From contig JAEMQS010000001.1 of the NCBI GenBank assembly GCA_016463765.1, positions 80,538 through 144,537 on the forward strand: DNA of 64,000 nt, in the 5' to 3' direction. Position 1 is the stretch's first letter. Each line of letters starts with the position of its first letter. The notes beneath the pieces are model-generated. The model was not told the origin of the DNA. It worked only from the letters and a program-made list of their open reading frames with translations, and made no database searches. The position numbers and the translations under genes were made by a program. The stretch is from Solirubrobacteraceae bacterium. Its GTDB lineage: Bacteria > Actinomycetota > Thermoleophilia > Solirubrobacterales > Solirubrobacteraceae. Of the stretch, positions 40,563-49,002 are shown piece by piece.

Positions 40563-42331
40563 CGCACCGGAACCTCCAGGCGCGTGTCGTACTGGTCGAA
40601 CTCCGAGACGCGGACCGCGACGGCCAGCTCCCAGTCGCCGCCGGGGGTCAGCGGCAGGGCCTCGACGACGTAGTGGCCGGGGCCCGCACGCCGCGGGGTC
40701 ACCCCGATCGGGCCGAGGTCCTCCTCCGGCAGTGCGGCGGACATCCGCAGCTCCTTCGTGCCGTTGAACGGCTGGCCGTCAGGCTGCAGCAGGTAGAGGT
40801 GCAGCTCGTTGACCCCGGCGCTGCCGGGATCCACGGTCGCCTGCAGCGTCAGCGGACCGACGGATTCCTCGATGGACACCGGTCCCCCGGCCCCAGCGGC
40901 GGGCGGGCTGATGCCCACCAGGACGCCGGTCACCGCGAGCACCGCGACCCCGAGCGCCACCTCGGCGCGCAGGGTGGTGCGCAGGAAGCGCCCGTCACTG
41001 CCCGGCGCCGCGCCCTCTGCGGCCAGGCGCCGCAGCCGGGGCATCGTGCGCCGCTGGTTCAGCGCGCCGAGCCCGATCAGCACGACGAACAGGACGATCT
41101 TCGCCAGCACGAGCCGGCCCCACGCGGTGTCGGCGAGCTCCGCGACGGAGGAGAGATAGACCACCGACCCATAGACGCCGGTCGCGACGAGCAGCGCCAC
41201 GCTGACGAGCGCGACGGGCGAGAAGCGCTGCAGGACGGCCGCGAGGAGGCGCGTGCGGTCGCGCTCGGCCAGCGCGCGCGTCGCGAGCGGCACGGCGAAG
41301 AGCAGCAGGACCAGGCCGCCCAGCCACGCCGACATCGCGGCGACATGCAGGGCGTCGACGGCGACGTTCAGCGCCACCGGATCTGTCGCCCGGGCGTGAC
41401 CGGACAGTGCGGGCGTCACGACCAGCGCCGCCGCCGCGAGCGCGGCCACGGCCTGGACCGCGGTCTGCGCCGCGCCGGCCGGGGGCGGCGGAGCACCGGC
41501 GTGCATGGCGGCGGCGGGCACGCCGGGCGCGGGCGCGTCGGCGGCCGCGGGGCGCAGCAGGCCGATGACGCCGGCCAGCGTCGTGAACGCGAGCAGGCGC
41601 AGCCCCCACGCCTGGCCGAAGTTCGTGTCGAGCAGCTCACGCAGGGTCGGGCCGTCGAGCGCCGCCCAGAAGGTCGTTGCCGAGGCGAGCGCGGCCTGGA
41701 GGCCCAGCCCCGCCGCAGTGGCCGCAACGCCCGCGACCGCGGCAACGCCCAGGATCAGCCGCAGCCGCGGCGCCAGCGCGGCCGCCGCCGCGCGGGAGGT
41801 CCCCGTCGCCCGGGCGGCAGGCCCCCAGACGAGCAGCAGGAAGACCAGGCCGCCGACGAGCACCGCCGTCGCCAGGTACGCGACGCCGCGGGCGACCTTC
41901 ATCGCGGTGCGGGTGACCGGGCCCGATTCGCCACCCAGCAGCGACTCGACGTTCGCAGGCGCCGCGCCCGCCTTGCCCACGGAGAACACCACCCCGCCGC
42001 TGACCGGGTGGCTGTCGGCGGAGATCACGCGGTAGGTCGCGACGTACGTCCCGTCAGCGAGCCCGCTGCGCAGTCCGACGCGCAACTCGTCCTGCCGCCC
42101 GCCTGGATGCTCGGAGCGGCCGTCATCGACACGCTCGCCATCGGCGCCGATCACGCGCAGCGCGCCGAACGCGGCCTCGACGGACTCGCTGAACCGCAGC
42201 ACGACCTCGGTCGGCGCGCGCTCGACGGTGACACCGCGGGCCGGTTCGCTCCCGACCAGGACGGCGTGGGCCTGCGCGGCCGCGGGCAGCGCCAGCAGGA
42301 CGGCAAGCGCCAGGAGCAGGACCCGCCTCAC
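40559..42331 (-). CDS. copD: CopC-CopD fusion, copper transport membrane protein
   Basis: 590 aa from GTG 42331 (GTGA overlap with the upstream gene). Signal peptide, then a CopC domain starting at the mature His (QAHAVLVGSEPARG) and ending SADSHPVSGGVVFSVG. A CopD integral domain of about eight helices follows (LDALHVAAMSAWLGGL, LNQRRTMPRLR). The C-terminal ~110 residues form a soluble beta domain (VSIEESVGPLTLQATVDPG), similar in layout to YtkA-like domains. It is expected to bind copper outside and move it across the membrane. Confidence 0.92.
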   Translation of the reverse strand: MRRVLLLALAVLLALPAAAQAHAVLVGSEPARGVTVERAPTEVVLRFSESVEAAFGALRVIGADGERVDDGRSEHPGGRQDELRVGLRSGLADGTYVATYRVISADSHPVSGGVVFSVGKAGAAPANVESLLGGESGPVTRTAMKVARGVAYLATAVLVGGLVFLLLVWGPAARATGTSRAAAAALAPRLRLILGVAAVAGVAATAAGLGLQAALASATTFWAALDGPTLRELLDTNFGQAWGLRLLAFTTLAGVIGLLRPAAADAPAPGVPAAAMHAGAPPPPAGAAQTAVQAVAALAAAALVVTPALSGHARATDPVALNVAVDALHVAAMSAWLGGLVLLLFAVPLATRALAERDRTRLLAAVLQRFSPVALVSVALLVATGVYGSVVYLSSVAELADTAWGRLVLAKIVLFVVLIGLGALNQRRTMPRLRRLAAEGAAPGSDGRFLRTTLRAEVALGVAVLAVTGVLVGISPPAAGAGGPVSIEESVGPLTLQATVDPGSAGVNELHLYLLQPDGQPFNGTKELRMSAALPEEDLGPIGVTPRRAGPGHYVVEALPLTPGGDWELAVAVRVSEFDQYDTRLEVPVR

Positions 42332-42981
42332 CACGCCTCCTCCCCCTCGCCCCGGGCCCGGCGGCGCCGGACGACCACGATCAGCGCGAGACCCCCGACG
42401 ATCACGACGCCGAAGAGGACGAACGCAGCCGCCGGCGGCCCCCCGCCGGTGCCGCGCCACCACAGGGTGCCGTCGATCGATGCCGGCGTCCCGGCGACCG
42501 TGACGGGCACGCTCCAGTCGTAGACCTTCTGCCGCGGCGCGGGGTCCTCCTGGACCTTCGGCGGGTCCGCGTCGTTCATCCAGTGGATGCGGTGGTCGTG
42601 GAACTCGAACCGGCCGTTGCCCTCCACGGTGCGCCAGCGCGGCTCAGCCTCGGCGTCCGCCACCGCGGGCACGTCGACGTCGCCACGCGGCTCCTCGTTG
42701 AGGTACGTCGCGGGCGAGCGCTCGTTGACCTGGACGCGCCCGTCCGGGAACAGCCGGGCGTACGGCTCCTCGTCGTAGCCCTCGATGACGACCAGCTCGC
42801 CCGTCCGGTTGCGGACCTCGAGCCGGTCGTCGCCGGACAGCACACGCACCTCCAGGCCCTCGGGGCCGGGGTTCGTGACGAGCGATTCGTAGTCCGGGTC
42901 GCCCTCGTGGGCGAGCGCCGGTGCAGCGGTGAGTGCCGCGACGCACAGGGCAGCGACGGCGAAGACGATGACGCGGACCAT
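42328..42981 (-). CDS. Membrane-anchored conserved protein of the copper operon, 217 aa
   Basis: ATG 42981 is preceded by GGAGGA at 8-base spacing. Signal peptide ending PALAHEG, so the mature end starts with His-Glu. The middle carries LVVIEGYDEEPYARLFPDGRVQVNE and FHDHRIHWMND, with several His that could bind metal. One C-terminal helix (AFVLFGVVIVGGLALIVVV) ends in a basic tail. I recall similar proteins beside CopC/CopD in actinobacteria; no function is assigned. Probably a copper-binding partner of the downstream CopC-CopD protein. Confidence 0.75.
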   Translation of the reverse strand: MVRVIVFAVAALCVAALTAAPALAHEGDPDYESLVTNPGPEGLEVRVLSGDDRLEVRNRTGELVVIEGYDEEPYARLFPDGRVQVNERSPATYLNEEPRGDVDVPAVADAEAEPRWRTVEGNGRFEFHDHRIHWMNDADPPKVQEDPAPRQKVYDWSVPVTVAGTPASIDGTLWWRGTGGGPPAAAFVLFGVVIVGGLALIVVVRRRRARGEGEEAW

Positions 42982-43039
42982 GGGGTCCGTCCTCCGATCG
43001 AGTCGTGCTCCGACCCGAGGCGATCTCGCGGCGGAGCGG

Positions 43040-43369
43040 CTAGCGGATGGCGAGCGCGGCCGGCGGCGGGCGCACCGCGAGCGAGCGGGCGAGCAGCGCG
43101 CCGCCGCGGGCGAACAGCACCCGCGGTCCGCGGGCCGCCGACGGCAGCGACAGACGGGCGCGCGGACGACGGCGGGAGGCGGCGATCCGGACCAGCCGGT
43201 CGAGCGCCTCCTCCCCGAGGTACCGGCCCGCCAGCAGGGGCAGCGCCATGAGCAGCAGCGGCGCGGCGAGCAGCAGATCGATCGGCGCACCGAGCACGAT
43301 CGGCAGCACGCAGAGCACCCCGACAGCGGTCAGGGCGAGCAGCAGATGGCGCAGATCGTGGGACGACAC
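43040..43369 (-). CDS. Small membrane protein, 109 aa, paralogue of its divergent neighbour
   Basis: Start GTG 43369 is 9 bases after a -10 TACCAT (leaderless). Two hydrophobic segments (LLLALTAVGVLCVLPIVLG, LLLAAPLLLMALPLLAG) are followed by GEEALDRLVRIAASRR and an Arg-rich stretch, ending LAVRPPPAALAIR. The divergent gene at 43436 has the same layout and end motifs. Family unknown. It precedes the copper operon by 58 bases. Confidence 0.6.
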   Translation of the reverse strand: MSSHDLRHLLLALTAVGVLCVLPIVLGAPIDLLLAAPLLLMALPLLAGRYLGEEALDRLVRIAASRRRPRARLSLPSAARGPRVLFARGGALLARSLAVRPPPAALAIR

Positions 43370-43378
43370 CGTGCGCCG

Positions 43379-43384
43379 ATGGTA
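43379..43384 (-). promoter_or_regulatory. -10 element TACCAT, leaderless promoter
   Basis: Read leftward, TACCAT ends 9 bases before GTG 43369. It mirrors the TACCGT of the divergent gene. Confidence 0.4.
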
Positions 43385-43420
43385 GCCGTCGCGGAGTTGG
43401 CATCGCCGGACGACCCCGGC

Positions 43421-43426
43421 TACCGT
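43421..43426 (+). promoter_or_regulatory. -10 element TACCGT, leaderless promoter
   Basis: TACCGT ends 9 bases before ATG 43436; no ribosome binding site is seen. Confidence 0.4.
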
Positions 43427-43435
43427 GGCTCGCCG

Positions 43436-43762
43436 ATGTCCCCAGGTCGCCACCCCGTGCTGCTGCGCGCCACCGCGCTCGCGATCACCCTGCTCGCCCT
43501 CGCGGCGGGCCTCGTGCTGGCCCCGTCCGTGGCGCTGCTGCTGGCACCCGCCGCGGCCCTCATGTTGCTGCTGGCCCACGGCGTCTTCGTCGGCGAGGAG
43601 CTCATCGAACGGCTGCGCGCCCGCCGCGCCGCCACGCGCCACCCACGGCCCCGCGCCGCCCTGCAGCCGGTCGCCCCGGCCTACATCCGCCGGACCGGAC
43701 GCCGGATCGCGTTCGCCCTGGCCGTGCGCCCGCCGCCGGCCCCGGTCGTCCTCTCGCACTAG
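43436..43762 (+). CDS. Small membrane protein, 108 aa, paralogue of its divergent neighbour
   Basis: Two hydrophobic segments (ALAITLLALAAGLVLAP, VALLLAPAAALMLLLAHG), then GEELIERLRARRAATRH and an Arg-rich stretch, ending LAVRPPPAPVVLSH. The order helix-helix-GEExxxRL-Arg-LAVRPPPA matches the 109-aa protein at 43040, so the pair arose by duplication. No function known to me. Confidence 0.6.
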   Translation: MSPGRHPVLLRATALAITLLALAAGLVLAPSVALLLAPAAALMLLLAHGVFVGEELIERLRARRAATRHPRPRAALQPVAPAYIRRTGRRIAFALAVRPPPAPVVLSH

Positions 43763-43825
43763 CGCGCGCTCGGCGACCCTGCGAGGGGACGTGGGCGTGC
43801 GCGTCCACCGACCTGAAAGGGGCGC

Positions 43826-44995
43826 ATGCGCGCATCCACCTACCCGGTCGCCGCCGTGCTCGGCGCGGCGCTGGCCGGATCCATGACCACCCCCGCCGTC
43901 GCGGCGCCGCCCGCGTGCGGCGGGGTCCCCGAGATCACCGACGCCATCGGCGACGGGCATCACAACACCACCGATGTCACCGCCGCCTGGTTCTCCGAAC
44001 AGGCCGGGCTGCAGGCGGTCATCCGTCCGCGGACGGCGGCGTTCGGGCCGGCCCACGAGGACTCCGAGGCCGCGGGCTTCGCGCTGCTCTTCGAGGTCGA
44101 CGGCGTCCGCCGGTACGTCCGCGCAGAGGCGCCGCGTACCGGCGCCATGCGGTACGACCACGGGACGTGGGACGGCAGCGGCTTCGTCAGCTCCGGTCCC
44201 ACGACCGGGAGGGTCGAGTCCGGCTCCGGCGGCGCGGTGATCATCGACGTGCCAGGCGTCGCGGCGGGCACCAGGCTCAGCCGGCCGTTCGCCCTCACCT
44301 ACGACGGCGAGGACGCGCCCGGCGTCGTGCACTGGGTCGACCGCGCGCCCGGCGGCACGTCACCGGCGGGCACGGAGTTCGGCGCTGACCTCGTCGTCGG
44401 CACCTGTGGCCTCGGAGCCGGAGGCGGCACGACCGTCCCGACCCCGGACCGTGGCGGCGGCGAGACGGGGGCCGGCACCACCGGCACACCCGGCAGCGTC
44501 GCGCTGACCGCACCACGACGCGTCACCGGTGCGACAACGGTGCGGGTCACGGGCGCGGTCCGGCCGGGGGCCGGCGGGATACCCGTCACGCTGCGGGTGC
44601 AGACCCGACGTACCACCACACGCACCGCGACGACCGCCGGCGACGGCACGTTCGCCGTGCGGATCCCGATCGGCGAGACCACGAAGCTCCGCGCCACCGC
44701 GGGCGGGCTGGACTCGCAGACCCTCACCGTCACGGTCCGCTCGACGGTCCGCGTACAGGTCCGCCGGGCGACATCCGGTGGCGTGATCGTCACCGGCACC
44801 GTCCGGCCCAAGCTCCCGGGGCGCGCGCTCTGGCTGCGCGACGGCGCGTTCTCGCCGTCGGCGACCACCACTACGAAGCGCGGCACGTTCCGCCTGCGCC
44901 TCAAGCGTCCCCGCGCCGGCCGCTACCAGGCCGTCTTCATCCCGTCCGGCACGCGCGCCGAGCGGTCCACGTCGAACACCGGAGTCATCCGATGA
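43826..44995 (+). CDS. Secreted hypothetical protein, 389 aa
   Basis: ATG 43826 has GAAAGGGGC just upstream. Signal peptide ending TPAVAAPP. The N-terminal ~150 residues (GDGHHNTTDVTAAWFSEQAGLQAVIRPR, YVRAEAPRT) resemble a secreted beta-rich domain; a Gly/Thr linker follows; the last ~170 residues are Thr/Arg-rich beta repeats (VRVTGAVRPGAGGIPVTLRVQT, VIVTGTVRPKLPGRALWL) of Ig-like type. First gene of a three-gene operon with ATGA overlaps that ends with a CopC protein. Function unknown. Confidence 0.65.
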   Translation: MRASTYPVAAVLGAALAGSMTTPAVAAPPACGGVPEITDAIGDGHHNTTDVTAAWFSEQAGLQAVIRPRTAAFGPAHEDSEAAGFALLFEVDGVRRYVRAEAPRTGAMRYDHGTWDGSGFVSSGPTTGRVESGSGGAVIIDVPGVAAGTRLSRPFALTYDGEDAPGVVHWVDRAPGGTSPAGTEFGADLVVGTCGLGAGGGTTVPTPDRGGGETGAGTTGTPGSVALTAPRRVTGATTVRVTGAVRPGAGGIPVTLRVQTRRTTTRTATTAGDGTFAVRIPIGETTKLRATAGGLDSQTLTVTVRSTVRVQVRRATSGGVIVTGTVRPKLPGRALWLRDGAFSPSATTTTKRGTFRLRLKRPRAGRYQAVFIPSGTRAERSTSNTGVIR

Positions 44996-46146
44996 ACCGT
45001 TCCCTCCTCGTCGCGGCCGCCGCCGCGACCGTCACCCTCGCCGCACCCGTCGCCGCGACGGCGCACCCCAGCGTCTACGAGACGACGGCACGCACCGTGC
45101 CGTCGCCCGCGCCGTCCCCGATCACCGCCGGCGACCTGATCGACCAGAGGCGCTACGTCTTCTCCAACCACGGCTACACGGCCGTCCTCCGTGAGACGAA
45201 CGGCGTCACGACCATGGGCGGGCTGAACTACGCGGCGCTGCCGGGCGTCTACCGCAACCAGGCGAGCACGACCGCCAACTCCAAGGAGGCGTGGTACCTC
45301 GAGGGCGGGACGGGCGTGCAGGTCCACGCGACCTGCCAGGGCGTCGCCGCGCTGTCGTCCTACGAGAACATCGGCTCCTGGCAGGGCACCGACCCGTTCT
45401 ACGGCTACATCCCGTTCCAGAAGGCCGCCGCGGGCTTCGAGGACGACCCGGCCGACTGGATCCCGGTGGTGAAGACGCTGACGGGGGTCGACCTGGCGAC
45501 CGTGGCCGACCCCGCCGCGGCGTGCACCGGGCTCGGTGGCACCTACACGCCGGCGGACGCGTACAACAACCCTCCGACCGCGGCGAACCCGCTCGCCCCG
45601 TGGACGACGCTGAGCGCGTCGACCATCGCCGACGCCACCAAGCCGCTCGTTGCCGAGATCACCGACCTCAAGGCGAAGGTCGTATCGCTGGAGACGGCGA
45701 AGGCCGCCGCCGAGCGGGCGACGGCGCAGGCGCAGACCGCGCTGCAGGTGCTCGCCGACAAGGCGGCCGCAGCGGAGCAGGCCACGGCTGCCGCGAACGC
45801 GCAGCTGAAGGCCGCGACGACGCCGCTGGGCATCGCGCTGGACTCGACGTCGCTGAAGGTCGCCGCGCTGAGCTCGGGCGTCGCCGTGAGGCTCACCGGC
45901 CCCGCAGGTGAGAAGGCGCACGTCCGGATCCTGCTGCCCGCGAGCAAGGCCAAGGCGCACAAGCTGCGCTCGCGCGTGCTCGCCAGCACCACGACCACGA
46001 TCGCCGCGGGCGGGACGACCGTGACGCTGAAGTCCGGCAGCGCGGCGCGCACCGCGATGGCGAAGCTCAGCGGGCCGACGAACGTCACGGTCGACGTCGC
46101 CGCCGGCGGGCGCAGCGTGCTCACCACGGCCAGGCTCGCGCGATGA
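44992..46146 (+). CDS. Secreted hypothetical protein with coiled coil, 384 aa
   Basis: ATGA overlap with the preceding gene. The signal peptide ends VAATAHPS, leaving His at the mature N-terminus. The N-terminal domain (about 30-200) contains YVFSNHGYTAVLRETNG, AWYLEGGTGVQVHATCQG and YGYIPFQKAAAG, with two cysteines. A coiled coil of ~70 residues rich in Ala/Lys/Gln follows (LKAKVVSLETAKAAAERATAQAQ). The C-terminal ~110 residues are a beta domain ending in LTTARLAR, like those of other secreted proteins here. Role unknown; the operon partner is CopC-like. Confidence 0.65.
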   Translation: MNRSLLVAAAAATVTLAAPVAATAHPSVYETTARTVPSPAPSPITAGDLIDQRRYVFSNHGYTAVLRETNGVTTMGGLNYAALPGVYRNQASTTANSKEAWYLEGGTGVQVHATCQGVAALSSYENIGSWQGTDPFYGYIPFQKAAAGFEDDPADWIPVVKTLTGVDLATVADPAAACTGLGGTYTPADAYNNPPTAANPLAPWTTLSASTIADATKPLVAEITDLKAKVVSLETAKAAAERATAQAQTALQVLADKAAAAEQATAAANAQLKAATTPLGIALDSTSLKVAALSSGVAVRLTGPAGEKAHVRILLPASKAKAHKLRSRVLASTTTTIAAGGTTVTLKSGSAARTAMAKLSGPTNVTVDVAAGGRSVLTTARLAR

Positions 46147-46505
46147 TCAGGATCATCGGCGCGCTGGCGTGTGCCACCGCCCTCACCGGAGCGGCAGCCG
46201 CGTTCGCGCACAGCGAGGTCGAAGCGACGAGCCCGCGCTCGGGCGGGATCGCGTCGACCGCGATCACCAAGGTCACCGTCACGTTCTCCGGTCCGATGCG
46301 CACCGGGACGATCCGCGTGACCGGCGCGGGCGGCGCCGTCGTCTCGTCCGGCAGGGGCGGGCGCGACCCGCGCAACGTCACCCGGCTGACGGTGCCGCTC
46401 AAGCGGGGGCTGAAGGCCGGGCGGTACACCGCGCGGTGGCGCGCCACCGCGGCCGACGGCCACACCCAGCGGGGCTCGTTCCGCTTCACCCTGCGCAAGC
46501 GGTAG
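46143..46505 (+). CDS. copC: CopC-domain copper-binding protein
   Basis: 120 aa, ATGA overlap with the gene before. The signal peptide ends AFAHSEVEATSPRSGG, so His is at or next to the mature N-terminus, where CopC proteins bind Cu(II). The C-terminal motif ADGHTQRGSFRFTLR is diagnostic. It is a paralogue of the CopC at 40185. Placement behind two secreted proteins of unknown role suggests a copper-dependent surface system. Confidence 0.85.
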   Translation: MIRIIGALACATALTGAAAAFAHSEVEATSPRSGGIASTAITKVTVTFSGPMRTGTIRVTGAGGAVVSSGRGGRDPRNVTRLTVPLKRGLKAGRYTARWRATAADGHTQRGSFRFTLRKR

Positions 46506-46526
46506 CCGCTTGCATCTGACACCGAT

Positions 46527-46569
46527 CCATGTACAGTTCTGAACAGTCGATGTACAGAGCTGTACATGG
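46527..46569. promoter_or_regulatory. Nested inverted repeats before the P450 gene, probable TetR-type operator
   Basis: CCATGTACAG (46527-46536) pairs with CTGTACATGG (46560-46569), and within it ATGTACAG-AG-CTGTACAT (46550-46567) is a second palindrome. TGTACAG thus occurs three times. A possible promoter TTGCAT (46510) - TACAGT (46532) overlaps the first copy. No regulator gene is adjacent. Confidence 0.6.
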
Positions 46570-46579
46570 AGAGGTGCAG

Positions 46580-47983
46580 ATGACCCCGCTGACCGTCGCC
46601 CCGCCCGAGTCCCTCCTCGGCGAGGCCGCCCCGTCACCCGCCGGACCGATCACCGAGCAGGAGCTCGCGGCGCTGCCCACACCGCCCGAGATCCCGCTCC
46701 CGCGCACCGCGCAGGTCCTGCGATTCAGCCAGCGCCAGATCGAGTTCGTCTTCGGCTGGCAGCGCCGGCTCGGCGACACCTTCCGCTTCAACGGGATCGT
46801 GCCGGGTCATCCCGTCATCACGTCGCACCCCGATCACGTGAAGGCGCTCTTCACGGCGAAGCCGGAGGACGCGCCGTCGCTCACCGGCGAGTCGCCGCTG
46901 CGGCCGATCGTCGGCCCGAACTCCACGCTCACCGCCATCGGCGAGCGCCACATGCGCCAGCGCAAGCTGCTGCTGCCGTCCTTCCACGGCGAGGCGATCG
47001 CGCGCTACATGCAGATGATCGAGGACGCGGCGCACCGCGAGATCGACCGCTGGCCGACGGGCAAGCCGTTCTCCCTCGCGCCGCGCATGCAGGCCATCAC
47101 GCTCGACGTGATCATGTCCGGCATCTTCGGCATCGACGGCACACCGAAGCCCGGCACCGCCGAGTGGGGCCTGCGCACCGCGGTCCGCGGCCTCGTCGAG
47201 GCCTCCACCGCACCGGGCGCGAAGATCGCCGAGTTCATGAACGTCGGCCGCGACGAGCCGGTCGGCCTCACGCGCATCGGCATGGAGATCCTCGACCGCC
47301 CCACCTACGCGGTCATCGCCAAGCGCAGGAAGGCCCCGGACCTGGACTCGCGGACGGACATCATGTCGATGCTCATGCGCGCCGAGACCGAGGACGGCGA
47401 GCGCATGGACGACCACGAGCTGCGCGACGAGCTGCTCACCCTCGTGCTCGCCGGGCACGAGACGACGGCGAACTCGCTGTCGTGGACGTGGGAGCGCCTC
47501 GTGCGGTTCCCCGACGCGCACGAGCGGCTGATCCACGCCGTGCGCGCCGACGACGACGCCGACACGTGGATCGAGGCGACCATCAACGAGGGCATGCGCG
47601 CCCGGCCGGTCATCCCGATCATCGGCCGCCGCGTGACCAAGCCGTGGCAGCTCGGCGAGTACGGCGTCCCGGCGGGCACGCCGATCACGATGAGCATCCT
47701 GCTCGTCCACCACCGCGAGGACGTCTACCCCGACCCGTACAGCTTCCGCCCCGAGCGGTGGCTTGGCGCCAAGCCCGGGACGTACACGTGGATCCCGTTC
47801 GGCGGCGGCATCCGCCGATGCGTCGGCGCGTCGCTCGCGCTGGCCGAGATGCGGGTCGTCCTGCGCGCGATGGCCGAGCGCCTGGACCTCGAGGCCGACC
47901 GCCCCGAGCCCGAGCACGCCCAGCACCGCAACGTCACGATGATCCCGGCGCGGGGCGCGCGGGTCGTCGCGCGCGCCGCCTAG
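46580..47983 (+). CDS. Cytochrome P450
   Basis: 467 aa from ATG 46580, with GGAGAGG 5 bases upstream. I-helix oxygen-activation motif LAGHETTANS, K-helix ExxR in NEGMRARP, and haem-thiolate loop FGGGIRRCVGASLALAEM with the Cys ligand. The N-terminus has no membrane anchor, so it is a soluble bacterial P450. Substrate unknown; no ferredoxin gene is adjacent. The operator repeats upstream suggest induction by a ligand of a TetR-type repressor. Confidence 0.96.
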   Translation: MTPLTVAPPESLLGEAAPSPAGPITEQELAALPTPPEIPLPRTAQVLRFSQRQIEFVFGWQRRLGDTFRFNGIVPGHPVITSHPDHVKALFTAKPEDAPSLTGESPLRPIVGPNSTLTAIGERHMRQRKLLLPSFHGEAIARYMQMIEDAAHREIDRWPTGKPFSLAPRMQAITLDVIMSGIFGIDGTPKPGTAEWGLRTAVRGLVEASTAPGAKIAEFMNVGRDEPVGLTRIGMEILDRPTYAVIAKRRKAPDLDSRTDIMSMLMRAETEDGERMDDHELRDELLTLVLAGHETTANSLSWTWERLVRFPDAHERLIHAVRADDDADTWIEATINEGMRARPVIPIIGRRVTKPWQLGEYGVPAGTPITMSILLVHHREDVYPDPYSFRPERWLGAKPGTYTWIPFGGGIRRCVGASLALAEMRVVLRAMAERLDLEADRPEPEHAQHRNVTMIPARGARVVARAA

Positions 47984-48000
47984 GCACCCCGGCGCGCGCT

Positions 48001-48044
48001 GAGCGTCACATACTGGTCGCCCTGGCGACCAGTATGTGACGCTC
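48001..48044. terminator. Perfect 20-bp hairpin between convergent genes
   Basis: The left arm 48001-48020 (starts GAGCGTCACA, ends TGGTCGC) pairs perfectly with 48025-48044 around a 4-base loop CCTG. It lies between the P450 stop and the convergent lipoprotein stop, so it can act as a bidirectional terminator. A 20-bp perfect stem is long for this role, and there is no U-tract. Confidence 0.75.
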
Positions 48045-48061
48045 GGCGGGGACGGGGGTGG

Positions 48062-48544
48062 TCACTCGTCGCGCGGCGGCTTCAGCGTCGCGCGGAACGG
48101 CCACAGGTCGACGATGGACCGCATCTGCACCTGCGTGACCTCGTCGCCCTCGGGCACCGCGAAGCCCACCGACACGACCTGCTCGTCGTCGGTGACGCGC
48201 CGCGGCCCCTGCCGCAGCTTCTCGTCGAGCGTGCGCCCCTCGCGGGTGCGGGCCGTGAACACGGCCCACTCGAGCGGGAAGGGGTCGCGGCCGCGGTTTC
48301 TGATGTCGACATCGGCGAGGACCGCGGACGTGCCGGGCGGCAGCGTCACCGGGACCTCACGCTCGGACGTGTAGACCGCGTTCAGGGACACGTCCGCGTT
48401 GACCTCGCGCGCAGTCCCGCGTGCGTCGGTATACGCGCGCTCCAGCGTGACCGCCTCCACGAATTGCGCGCCGTCGATGCCGTCCCCTCCGCAGCCGCAG
48501 ACCGCGAGCACGACGGCCGCGAACGCCACCGCTGTGCGCCTCAC
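48062..48544 (-). CDS. Lipoprotein, 160 aa, unknown function
   Basis: Signal peptide with a lipobox at VCGC (Cys18 likely; Cys16 possible). The mature part is a beta-rich domain (VSLNAVYTSEREVPVTLPPGTSAVLADVDIRN, key: ADVDIRNRGRDPFPLEWAVF) reminiscent of DUF4352-like extracellular immunoglobulin folds. Its start overlaps the stop of the Fur-family gene by 4 bases, so the two are translationally coupled and may act in the same metal response. Confidence 0.65.
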   Translation of the reverse strand: MRRTAVAFAAVVLAVCGCGGDGIDGAQFVEAVTLERAYTDARGTAREVNADVSLNAVYTSEREVPVTLPPGTSAVLADVDIRNRGRDPFPLEWAVFTARTREGRTLDEKLRQGPRRVTDDEQVVSVGFAVPEGDEVTQVQMRSIVDLWPFRATLKPPRDE

Positions 48545-48978
48545 GAGCCGCGCTTGGCCCGCAGGATCACGTCATGCCCGGTGATGTCCAGCCCCAGGCG
48601 CTCCGACAGCCCGTGGATCGCCCGCTCGAGTTCGTCGTCGCTGAACGGCTCGACCTCGCCGTCGTCGAACACCACGTGGTGGTGGTGCTCACCGGACGGG
48701 TCGACGGGCTCGTACCGCGCCGTCCCCTCCCCCGAGTCGAACCGGCGGACCAGCCCGAACTCGTGCAGCGTCTCCAGCGCGCGGTAGACCGTCGCTGTGC
48801 TCGCCGAGGGCCCGTCGGATGCGCGCAGCCCGTCGACGATCTCCTGCGCGCTCACGACGCAGTCCTGCTCGGCCAGCAGCGCCACGACCGCGGTCCGTCC
48901 GGCGCTCGCGCGCAGGCCGGCGCCGCGCAGCACCTCGTCGGTGTGCTCGAGCCAGCGGCGGCGGGCGGTCGCGTTCAT
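48541..48978 (-). CDS. Fur-family regulator (Fur/Zur type) lacking the structural CxxC motifs
   Basis: 145 aa. Winged helix with SAQEIVDGLRASDGPSASTATVYRALETLHEFGLV, then the metal-binding HHHHVVFDDGEVEPF region and a C-terminal dimerisation part (ERLGLDITGHDVILRAKRGS). Typical Fur/Zur proteins have CxxC in the segment after HHHH; here it reads FDDG, and the later cysteine pair is also missing. The protein would therefore lack the structural zinc. It may be the regulator of the zinc genes at 3-5 kb or of the adjacent lipoprotein and YibE/F genes. Confidence 0.88.
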   Translation of the reverse strand: MNATARRRWLEHTDEVLRGAGLRASAGRTAVVALLAEQDCVVSAQEIVDGLRASDGPSASTATVYRALETLHEFGLVRRFDSGEGTARYEPVDPSGEHHHHVVFDDGEVEPFSDDELERAIHGLSERLGLDITGHDVILRAKRGS

Positions 48979-49002
48979 CGGTCAGATGGTGGCAGGGTCG
49001 GC

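Noticed and set aside
48006..48269. Leftward open frame across the 20-bp hairpin
   Set aside because: It overlaps the lipoprotein gene in another frame and its end is only the translated hairpin.
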